Below, piece after piece: positions 22,695-31,485 of a DNA stretch of 64,000 nt. Location: assembly GCF_029867415.1 (NCBI RefSeq), contig NC_081185.1:76233553-76297552 (forward strand), written 5' to 3'. A model generated the notes under the pieces. It did no database searches. It was given only the letters and a program-made list of their open reading frames with translations, and was not told the origin of the DNA. The first letter of the stretch is position 1. The number at the start of each line of letters is the position of its first letter. This DNA comes from Vicia villosa (Eukaryota; Streptophyta; Magnoliopsida; Fabales; Fabaceae). The translations under genes and the position numbers were made by a program.

Positions 22695-25037
22695 GAAGCA
22701 TCATACTTCAGCAAGAAGGGGGAGACACGACGAAATAGGGCAAGAGTATAGCAAGAAATATCACAAAAATTCTCAAAATTTGCATCCATACTTTGTAATT
22801 TTCCAAATTCAAATTTCCAATCAATATCAATACCAATACCAAGCACTTCTAATCATCTCCTCAAACATTATAGAGTAAGATTGAGCTCTAAATATAGACA
22901 TATGAGAGTCGTATAAAGCACTATAATAGCTCTTCATGTACATCATGAGTTTTATTTTCGTTTTTGTATATGCAACTAACTTCACTGCAAACTAACCACC
23001 CTAACATCCTTATGGGGACCTATGCATGTGTGATCTGGGCCTTAGCATGGGAGTGTTCCAACGTGAGGATCAGGCATCCATGCCATTAACATACGAGCTC
23101 CATGAGTGTTTATAGCTTCATCTTCTTCGTATCCTATAGCTAGGAGCTTCAAACCTTACGAAACAAATGACATATTTGGATTCAGGACACTCATAATTAG
23201 TGGATCTTGGGTCACTGTGTTTCATATGTTGCTAACGTCGTATTTTTTGCAGGTTCATAGGTTGTTACCGAAAACTGGAACGTTTTTGCATCGTCCAAAT
23301 AGAGGGAGGTTAAAAACCCCCGCTATTTGAAGCTGAAAAAAGTGCACTGGGACTGGAGGTTTGAAGACGACCACGCGTCCAAGCGTGGTTCGTCTGTCAA
23401 CTTTTCAGCGCGCCAAGGTGGCCCTTCCCTCAAATCTGTATTCGCATTGGTCCCATGCTGGCGAGCGTGGGCCCCTGTCAAAGACTTTGGTCTCCCACTT
23501 GGATTCCATGCCTTGCTTTTACCATCATGTGCTTCATGTGACCTACAAATCTGTGCCCTTGGATCAATCTCAATCTCCAATCCAACGCCTCACACATGCA
23601 AGCTACACCATGCTCCTTCATTCAACTTGCCACACCAGATCAGTATCCTTATATTTTTAATTTTATTTTCTATTTTTATTTTAGTTTCTATTGCATAAAT
23701 TAATTAAAAATAGTTAAAAACTTCCAAAAAATTCCACAAAAAATATTTTAAACTTCTAAAATAATATATTATTTTATGAAACAAAAATATTTTATTTTTC
23801 TTCAAAATTTCAATATTTTTCCATAATTAATTAGTATGTATTTGTATATTTGCTTATTAATTATTTTAATTAGTCAAAAAATCATAAAAAAAAATTGTTC
23901 TTTGTGTTAAATATTGTTTATATATCATAAACTAATTTTGTACATATTTAGGATAATTTTTATCTTTAAGTTTTAATTATTTGTGTAATTATTTGCATAA
24001 TTATGTTTTGATTAACTTAAAATATCCAAAAACAAATTTCAAAAAAATTCCAAAAAAATTAGTTTTTGTTCTAAAAATCAATTAACAAACATGTTTGTTA
24101 TACATATTTTTTAAACTTATTTGCTAGGTTTAATCATATTTCCATCTTTTCTTTATTTTAAATTAATTAATAATGCATTAATTATATTTAAAATAAATCA
24201 CAAAAATACAAAAATATGCCTTTTATTTCTTGCAATTTAAAATTCCTAGATAAATGTATAGGATGTCAAATTCATGTAAATAGGCTAGTTTACATTTCCC
24301 GCACAATCGATGTAATAGCGTAGATTTACTTTCTGCACTTTACATTTCCGCATTTTAATTTCCAGCACCCATATAAACTGCGTGTATGTCAAAGATAAAA
24401 CTGAACCGTCAGATCACTAACTTCAAAGATAAATATCTGAATTCAATCACAATCACAATTGCACCTCCTAGGGTAACCCCTTTTCACTCTTTTCAAAATC
24501 AAAGTTACATTTCTACTGTTTCGAGTACAAAATCGAACCTTTTGTTTATATCCGACGAATGGATAGATTTTTAAAGGGAACAAGGATAAAGACCTCCTAA
24601 CTCAGGGTAGACCTCCTAGTTTGCTTGCTCAAAATCAAAACAAACAAAATTCTCATACACTGTTGTTTTTTTTTTAAAACGAATTTTCCAAAAGACAATA
24701 TTTTGTATACATCCAAACACGGATCATTACAAAATTAACGATCTTTTCAAAACATCTTTCGAAAGATAAACAAGCATTTGTATATATCCGCACAAGGGAT
24801 CATTACAAATTCTATTTGCAAAGGTATTTCAAAAAACACAGGTAAAGCATTCCGAATCAATTGAAAAGTAAAGCAAATGAGCTAAGCAAACTAAAGAGGC
24901 CCATGGATAACCATGGATACAAAGGGTGCTAAACACCTTCCCTTTGTATAACCTACCCCCTTACCCAGAATCTCTCAAAGGTCTTTTTTCTGTTTCTTTT
25001 ATAAACCTTTCCTTCATTGGATAAAATAAAAGGTCGG

Positions 25038-25048
25038 TGGCGACTCTG
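25038..25048 (+). other. PBS-like 11-mer in Ogre A U5
   Basis: TGGCGACTCTG, identical to the first 11 bases of the true PBS, lies 101 bases before the LTR end. It is conserved at 41451-41461 and 60120-60130. Confidence 0.65.
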
Positions 25049-25153
25049 TAAACTTTTTCAAAAGTGACGCGAAAGCGTCCGATCGACAAAAAAGAGTCAG
25101 TTCACGTATCCCACCCACGGAGGGGTATGGCCCGAAAGGACGGTCCACAGAAC

Positions 25154-25171
25154 TGGCGACTCTGCTGGGGA
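25154..25171 (+). other. Ogre A primer binding site
   Basis: TGGCGACTCTGCTGGGGA, four bases after the LTR end. It is complementary to the 3' end of plant tRNA-Arg (TCCCCAGCGGAGTCGCCA) at all but one position. This is the primer known for Ogre. Confidence 0.9.
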
Positions 25172-25829
25172 ATACAAAATTCAAAATGTTTTCAAAAGGG
25201 GGTTACCTTTAGAGTATAGATCATTTCGATGTTTTCAATTGTTTGATCTGATTGCTTTACTTTTCACAGGTTTGCTTGGGTACTTTGCTTGTGTGAAAGA
25301 TTCTAACCCCGAATCTCGAGATACCTTAAGTATATGACAATAGACCAAGGAAAACTGTACGGCATGTACCGATACGGTTGATCTGGTAGTCATCGTTAGT
25401 GTGATACTTTGGTTTATACTGATGTCCCTTGAAAGCGATCAAGGAGTATATTAGGCTTCCGAAGTGTCATTAAACACTAATTTGTCTTAGAACCTTTTAG
25501 TTGAACTTGACTTGTGGCCTTTTACAGTGGCTAGCTTTGAAATTGATCGAAGTTAGTTATCCTCGAGGAATATTCTTGATCGGCCGTCCGAGCGCCGTAT
25601 TGAGATGTTGTCTCCAAGGATCATAGAACCCGAATACTATTCTAGGACAGGTTTTCAACCAACTCAACTTCAGAGGGGAGGGTATCACCTATCAACCTCA
25701 TGCAAGCCTTTAAACCTAAGGCTATTGTTTGATTTGTTTTTGTGTGCCACATGGTTTGCATCATAAACACATCATTTTTCACTACACATTTCAAGGATCA
25801 AAGAGTTTACTTTTTGTTTTTTGCAGGTA
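25172..25829 (+). other. Ogre A leader before ORF1
   Basis: About 660 bp of untranslated leader. No ORF or repeat stands out. A pyrimidine-rich run ending TTTTTTGCAG (25811-25826) lies just before the ORF1 start and looks like a 3' splice site, but no matching donor was established. Confidence 0.6.
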
Positions 25830-27176
25830 ATGGCTCCCGCCACCAGAGATTACATCCGAATCAATATCTCAACGGTGCCATCTGAACTCAAAGTCTTGGT
25901 AGCAGAATTCCCCAGGAATGCTCAATTCACTGAAAAGCATGGTCACCTACTCCATTTGGTTACCTCAAAGTTTGAAGAAGACATGATACGGGTCCTGTTC
26001 CAGTTCTTCGACCCTGAACATTCATTGCTTCACATTTCCTGATTACCAGTTGGTACCCACTTTGGAAGAATTCTCTGAATTAATTGGATTACCAATCCGA
26101 GATCAATTACCTTTCACTTGGTTTAGAAAGAAAACCAAAACCTGAAGTCATTGCTGCTGCTTTACATCTGCAAAAGTCAGAAATCAAATCCAATTGGGAA
26201 ACAAAGAGTGGAGTTGAGGGTTTGCTTGCCAAATTCTTACTGGAAAAGGCTCGACTACTGCTAGAAAACAAAAGTTATCCAGCTTTTGAAGAAGTTATGG
26301 CTCTTTTGATCTATGGGTTGGTTTTGTTCCCTAATTCCGACCAGTTCATAAGTGTACACATCATCAACCTTTTCCTAATTCGCAACCCGGTGGGGTACCA
26401 ACATTGCTGGGAGACATCCTACACTCTCTACACACTCGTACCACGAAGAAGCGAGGAACTCTCATGTGCTGTATACCACTGCTGGCTAGGTGGTTTACAT
26501 GTCATCTTCCCCCGATCAGTACTGAGAAATGAACAAAGAGCACAATGGTCTTACAGAATCATGTCTTTATCTCATTCAGATATCCGATGGAACAACTTCT
26601 TTCAAAGAGACATTACTATCATTGATCATTGTGGAGAATACCCTAACGTGCCACTCCTTGGCATTAAAGGAGGTATCACTTACAATCCCTCTCTAGCTCT
26701 ACGCCAATTCGGATATGCAAGAAGCAACGGTCCTCATGACATGATTATCCGTGGCATTGTGTTTGATTACGAGAATGATTCTCACAGACACCGACGAAGA
26801 TTCATACAGGCTTGGGACAGTGTCTATAGAATAAAAAGCAAAACTCTGGGGCAATGGAATTCTATTCCTATGGAACTTTACCTCAGATGGGTGCGTACTC
26901 ATGCTCAAAAACTCATGATGCCCTATCCCGCTGTTCTACCTGTGACTATCAGAAGTCGAAGGTTACGAACCTCAAATTATTCTACACCCGGATATGCCAA
27001 CTGACTTGGAAGAGTTGCAAAAATCCTGGGTTCAACTCAAAGAGGAAAGAGACACCTTCAAAGAACACTGTCAGGACTATGAGAGAAGGCTATTCGAGCT
27101 CACCAGACAGCTTCAAGAAGAACAAAGAATCAACGCATTCCTGGGGACAAAGAAAAAGCGCCCACGGGAGACCTGA
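25830..27176 (+). pseudogene. Ogre ORF1 (DUF7745 / plant-mobile-domain-like protein with C-terminal coiled coil), frameshifted
   Basis: Ogre and related Tat elements carry an extra ORF of unknown function between the PBS and gag; this is its copy. The likely start is the ATG at 25830 (MAPATRDYIRINIS...). The protein can be followed to the stop at 27176 only by changing frame at about 26020, 26112, 26393, 26510 and 26955. Recognisable blocks in order: HGHLLHLVTSKFEEDMI, FPDYQLVPTLEEF, KPEVIAAALHLQKSE, LLIYGLVLFPN, PNVPLLGIKGGITYNP, LALRQFGYAR. This is the domain common in legume proteins annotated DUF7745, which I recognise from memory rather than a search. The last 60 residues are rich in E, K, Q and R with a coiled-coil look. 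Several breaks sit in or beside short base runs and all lie within 5 kb of the gap, so some may be sequencing errors rather than decay. Confidence 0.8.
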
Positions 27177-27461
27177 AAGATCATTTATTTTATTTTCTGT
27201 CTTGTAAGCCCAAATGAGGCAAAGAAAAAAGAATAAATTGATTAACTAACGTTTGTTGCTTCTTTAACAAATCTAGACTCTATGATCCTTGAAAACATTG
27301 CACACATGCATTCACATGCATTGCATACACATTGCATTTCATACATTGCATTCATATACATTGCATACACATTGCATACATGGCATCCAGTCATACACAT
27401 TTCATAACAGGTTCTCATGACGGGTTTCTCATCTCTTCGCTGTTTATTTCAGTCAGAAGAG
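27177..27461 (+). other. ORF1-gag spacer with CATTGCATACA-type microsatellite
   Basis: The spacer holds a degenerate run of CATTGCATACA/CATTTCATA words (about 27297-27400). It ends in TGTTTATTTCAG (27442-27453), which resembles a splice acceptor eight bases before the likely gag ATG. Confidence 0.6.
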
Positions 27462-30400
27462 ATGGAATCTGAGGCAAGCATCAAGAATCTCGAAGTACAG
27501 AATGCCCAAGTTCAAGTGGCAATTCTGGAACTGGCAAAGGGGCAACAAGAGCTGAAAGCCCTGATACTCAAGAAGAAGAAGAAGCCCAAAGAATCTGCAG
27601 GCTTGAGTTACCTGAGAAGGAAGATCAAGATCCCTGTCAAAAAGATCAAAAAGCCACCAATCCCTGAAACAGTCGGTGATGGTGAACAAGAAGATAATCA
27701 AAGCAACCAGGGTTCTGCTAAACCCTCTCTCTCTTCAAATGAAGAAGAAGATCATTCTGGAGACGAACAGGATGATGACAAATACCAACAGTTGGAGGAT
27801 CGTATGAAAGCTATGGAAATACAAAAAATACCTGGCTTAGATTTCAATGATCTGGGACTCGTGTCGGATGTTGTCATCCCTCCAAAATTCAAAGTTCCAA
27901 CCTTTGCAAAGTATGATGGAGTTTCTTGTCCAAAACTACATTTGAGATCTTATGTGAGGAAGATACAACCTCATACAACAGATAACAAATTGTGGATTCA
28001 CTTTTTCCAAGAAAGTCTGTCGGGTACACAACTCGAATGGTACTACCAGCTAGAAAATACCAAGGTTCATACTTGGGAAGAATTAGCTGCTGCTTTTTAC
28101 AAACAGTACCAATACAATGCTGATCTTACACCCACTCGTACTCAATTGCGAGGCATGTCTATGGGACCAAAAGAAAGTTTCAAAGAATATGCACAAAAGT
28201 GGAGAGATATGGCTGGAAGGGTTCAACCACCCTTATCTGATCGCGAACTAGTCGACATGTTCATGGGCACTTTAACTGGCCCTTTCTATAGCCATTTGCT
28301 GGGAAGTTCATCATCAGGTTTCACTGACTTGATACTAACCGGAGAACGTGTCGAAAGCGGCATTCGAAATGGAAAAATTCAAGTAGGATCCTCCTCTGGT
28401 ACTACAAAAAGGCCCATCAGAAATGAGGTCAATACAGCGCAAATTCAGACAAGTCACAAAAGTGATCAGCATCAATCTGTAGGGGCAGTTATGATCTCCG
28501 CATCTGCACCTCAAAAAGATCAACAGCCAAAATATACGCATCGACCAGATGCACCAAGAAGAACTTTCACCAAAATCAACATGCCAATCTCTCAGGCATT
28601 GCAGCACTTGCTTAAAGCGGATCTGATCACATTAAGGGGTCCTCCGAAGAATGTCAATACTTCTTCTCTGAATTATCGCCCTGATGCAACATGTGCCTAT
28701 CATTCAAACTGTCCAGGACATGACGCAGATCACTGCTGGGCCCTGAAAAACAAAATCCAAGACATGATAGATGCTGGAGAAATTGAGTTCGATCCTCCAG
28801 AAACTCCAAATGTCATCACAGCACCTATGCCAAAGCATGACAAAACTGTTAATGCTATCATAGACACAGTTTACATTTATGATGTGAACGAAGTATCAAT
28901 TCCACTCCTCGAAGTCAAAAGAAAGTTCATCCAAGCTGGTTACTTTCCAGGTTGTGATCCCGACTGCTTTTATTGCTCACGCCAACCCAATGGTTGTGAA
29001 AATCTAAAGATGGGAATTCAAAAATACATGGATCGCCGTATCATTATGTTTGAGAGGCTCCCTTCTATGGACATGTTGGGCAAAGTCTTTGCCAACGGGA
29101 TAAGAATGGAAGACGTCTCAGTGATCTCCAGCTTACCATTCAGAATCTCTACCAAGGCTCCATTCAAACTTTCTGCTACACTCAAAGTGGCATCAGTGGT
29201 CATTGCTAGACCAACTCCATTTCCATACTCCTCAGACAAAGCTGTCCCATGGGGATATGACACTAATGTTTACATTCATGGAGTTAAGCAGGATCCCTCG
29301 ACTAAAGAGGACGCAACACTAACTACTTCAGCTGTAAGTAACATTGCAGGCACTAGCAAGATCACGAGAAGTGGAAGAATCTTTTCACCAGAAATTTCTC
29401 CAAATATTGCTGCTAGTCCAATCCAGGTTCCAATTCCTATTCCAGATATCAACACTCGAGGCAAAGAGCCACTGATCGAACCAGTTCAAAATCCGGTAGA
29501 GATCACTGCTGAGGATCCATCAAAGCAAGAAATGGACGAAATATTGAAAATCATCTGCAAAAGTGATTACAATATCGTCGAACAACTGGGGCATACTGCT
29601 TCAAAAATCTCAATGCTATCTCTGCTAAAGTATTCAGAAGCTCATGCTAAAGCTCTGATGAAGTTCCTTCAAGCTGCGCATGTGCCTCAAGAAATCCCAA
29701 TCGACCAATTTAAGAATTGTGTCGCCAGTCTTACAGTGCCCAACGGTCTTGGTTTCTCTGATGTGGATCTAACTCCTGCTGGAAGAAATCACAACAAGGC
29801 CCTGCACATCTCTATCGAATGCAACGGCACCACTCTGTCTCATGTGCTAATAGACAATGGTTCCTCTCTAAACGTGTTACCAAAGGTAATACTGGAAAAA
29901 CTTGACTTCAAAGGAGTTGTGCTACAACCAAGTGATGTGGTTGTAAGAGCCTTCGATGGGTCAACAAGAACGGTGTACGGAGAAGTTAAGCTCCCAATCA
30001 GAGTGGGCTCTCAAACTTTCGATGTTATCTTTTCCGTAATAGACGTTCTTCCAACATACTCCTGTTTACTAGGACGCCCTTGGATACATGGGGCAAACGC
30101 TGTAACTTCTACCCTGCATCAGAAGTTAAAATACCCAGTAAAAGGAAAGGTTGTCACAGTCTATGGCGAAGAAGAATATATGGTCAGTCACTTGAGCAAC
30201 GACAAGTATGTTGAGATGGAGGGCGAATCCATCGAAACTCCGTATCAAGCTTTTGAGGTTGTATCTCCAGATATCTCTACCACCAAGCATATTCCTGCTA
30301 CTCCAGCTACAACTATGGCTTCTCTCAAAGATGCCAAAGCCATGATTGAACAGGGTGATCGCACAGTATGGGGACAACTCCCTGATATACCCTACAAGTC

Positions 30401-31226
30401 CGACAAGCTAGGTCTGGGCTATAATGGTGAAAATCAAAAGAATGATCAAAATCCTCGCTCTGAAGGGTTAATATCACACTTCGCCAGCCAAGAAGTAAAC
30501 GCCATTGATGATGAAGGGACATACTTGAACCACATCATTCAGCCATATCCAGACGAAATTCCACCCATTACCATGGGAATGTGGGATGCTGTGGGAGGAC
30601 CAAATGACGGTTACAACTACCAGTATATCACACCTCAGAATTCTTACATTGCTCTGGAAGATCTTACTCCAACAGAAGAGGGTAATCAAAATGACGGAAG
30701 TATCACAAGTCCCGTCACTCAGCAATATCAAAATCCACCCAAAGAAGTATGGGACACGCTAGGAGAACCCAGCGGCAAATACGACTATATGGTGAAATAT
30801 TCCGCTCCTCCGAGCTTTTCAACTCCCATCAAAGACATTGTCCCGACTGGATGGGACGAACAGTACGACGACAACTTCGCTCTTGAAGAAGCCAGGAAGA
30901 TGCCAAACAACGAAGGTTATTTTCTGTCACAGTACACTCCTTATCAGGATGCACAAGTCTCTATTCAAAACATCATTCCTACTGCATGGGACGGCCTTAT
31001 CGAGCATCTCGCTCAGCCAATAAAGGGACCTCCACCTGGATTCTCATATCCAACAAATCATCCAACTTATCCTGAGGAATTACCTACGCATTTTCCCACT
31101 AGCGGAATCAATGCTACGGAAGACGAAAAGAACAACTGCAACTGGAACAGCTGGGTGCTCCCTGCTAACAACGGTGGATTGAACAACTGGAAAGCAGAGG
31201 ATGTGATCTCCTTTGATCAGGAGTAA
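27462..31226 (+). CDS. gag-pro: Ogre A gag-pro polyprotein (Gag, zinc clusters, aspartic protease, C-terminal repeat region)
   Basis: Intact frame of 1,254 codons from the ATG at 27462; an in-frame ATG 15 codons upstream (27417) is possible but follows no clear leader. Order: charged, K-rich N-terminus; Gag domain (about residues 140-300, ...PPKFKVPTFAKYDG... to GERVESG); a CX2HX5HX4C cluster (C411, H414, H420, C425), a non-canonical zinc knuckle; a second cluster CX3CX2CX6C (residues 498-512); retropepsin with DNGSSLNVLP (D798) and the later LLGRPWIHG motif; a GLGY segment near residue 985 that faintly resembles a G-patch; then a Trp-Asp-rich region with repeated PTxWD and WDxxGxP motifs (residues 1040-1180). 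Gag packages the RNA and Pro cuts the polyprotein. The stop codon lies inside a splice donor, so splicing joins this frame to pol. No breaks seen. Confidence 0.93.
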   Translation: MESEASIKNLEVQNAQVQVAILELAKGQQELKALILKKKKKPKESAGLSYLRRKIKIPVKKIKKPPIPETVGDGEQEDNQSNQGSAKPSLSSNEEEDHSGDEQDDDKYQQLEDRMKAMEIQKIPGLDFNDLGLVSDVVIPPKFKVPTFAKYDGVSCPKLHLRSYVRKIQPHTTDNKLWIHFFQESLSGTQLEWYYQLENTKVHTWEELAAAFYKQYQYNADLTPTRTQLRGMSMGPKESFKEYAQKWRDMAGRVQPPLSDRELVDMFMGTLTGPFYSHLLGSSSSGFTDLILTGERVESGIRNGKIQVGSSSGTTKRPIRNEVNTAQIQTSHKSDQHQSVGAVMISASAPQKDQQPKYTHRPDAPRRTFTKINMPISQALQHLLKADLITLRGPPKNVNTSSLNYRPDATCAYHSNCPGHDADHCWALKNKIQDMIDAGEIEFDPPETPNVITAPMPKHDKTVNAIIDTVYIYDVNEVSIPLLEVKRKFIQAGYFPGCDPDCFYCSRQPNGCENLKMGIQKYMDRRIIMFERLPSMDMLGKVFANGIRMEDVSVISSLPFRISTKAPFKLSATLKVASVVIARPTPFPYSSDKAVPWGYDTNVYIHGVKQDPSTKEDATLTTSAVSNIAGTSKITRSGRIFSPEISPNIAASPIQVPIPIPDINTRGKEPLIEPVQNPVEITAEDPSKQEMDEILKIICKSDYNIVEQLGHTASKISMLSLLKYSEAHAKALMKFLQAAHVPQEIPIDQFKNCVASLTVPNGLGFSDVDLTPAGRNHNKALHISIECNGTTLSHVLIDNGSSLNVLPKVILEKLDFKGVVLQPSDVVVRAFDGSTRTVYGEVKLPIRVGSQTFDVIFSVIDVLPTYSCLLGRPWIHGANAVTSTLHQKLKYPVKGKVVTVYGEEEYMVSHLSNDKYVEMEGESIETPYQAFEVVSPDISTTKHIPATPATTMASLKDAKAMIEQGDRTVWGQLPDIPYKSDKLGLGYNGENQKNDQNPRSEGLISHFASQEVNAIDDEGTYLNHIIQPYPDEIPPITMGMWDAVGGPNDGYNYQYITPQNSYIALEDLTPTEEGNQNDGSITSPVTQQYQNPPKEVWDTLGEPSGKYDYMVKYSAPPSFSTPIKDIVPTGWDEQYDDNFALEEARKMPNNEGYFLSQYTPYQDAQVSIQNIIPTAWDGLIEHLAQPIKGPPPGFSYPTNHPTYPEELPTHFPTSGINATEDEKNNCNWNSWVLPANNGGLNNWKAEDVISFDQE

Positions 31227-31485
31227 ATGCCATTTCCTGTTTTCTTTGTGTATATTGTGCAAAGATAAAAGTGGTTCCTGAACAATCGAACCATGAGCTT
31301 GAAAGCCGTGTGCCTTAGCACAACGGTCCTTCTATAAAAAGGGTTTGTCATATCATGATTATGTGCATTCAATAAAATCATGGGATGCTTGCATGTTCAA
31401 AATTTTGTGATCCTTTTTCTTTCTTTATTCGCTTTCAAATAGCTATGTTTTTCTCTTCATACACACTCACATATCTACCATGCAG
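31223..31485 (+). other. Ogre A pro-pol intron
   Basis: 263 bp from GTAAAT (31223) to a pyrimidine-rich tract ending ATGCAG (31485). The TAA of gag-pro is bases 2-4 of the intron. Removing it makes codon GA|A and continues into FTYTLDPVNND; the joined coding length from 27462 to 34921 is 7,197 nt, exactly 2,399 codons. Ogre elements are known to have a partially spliced intron at this position, so these borders are well supported. Confidence 0.88.

Larger units (their letters stand above)
22168..25149 (+). repeat. Ogre A 5' LTR (3' part only)
   Basis: Starts at the position equivalent to 38684 of the 3' LTR and ends ...GGTCCACA at 25149. The first 170 bp and the last 1,037 bp (24113-25149) are nearly identical to the 3' LTR, but the middle (about 22341-24110) differs strongly. 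In the last 1 kb it carries several one-base additions in homopolymers that neither other Ogre LTR has, which may be consensus errors near the gap. A TATA box is at 22688-22694. Confidence 0.88.

Noticed and set aside
23327..23698. 123-codon frame in the Ogre A 5' LTR
   Set aside because: The equivalent part of the 3' LTR is diverged and not open; no motif.
31385..31485. Apparent N-terminal start of Ogre A pol upstream of the acceptor
   Set aside because: It lies in the intron; the conserved protein starts at the splice acceptor, in frame with gag-pro.
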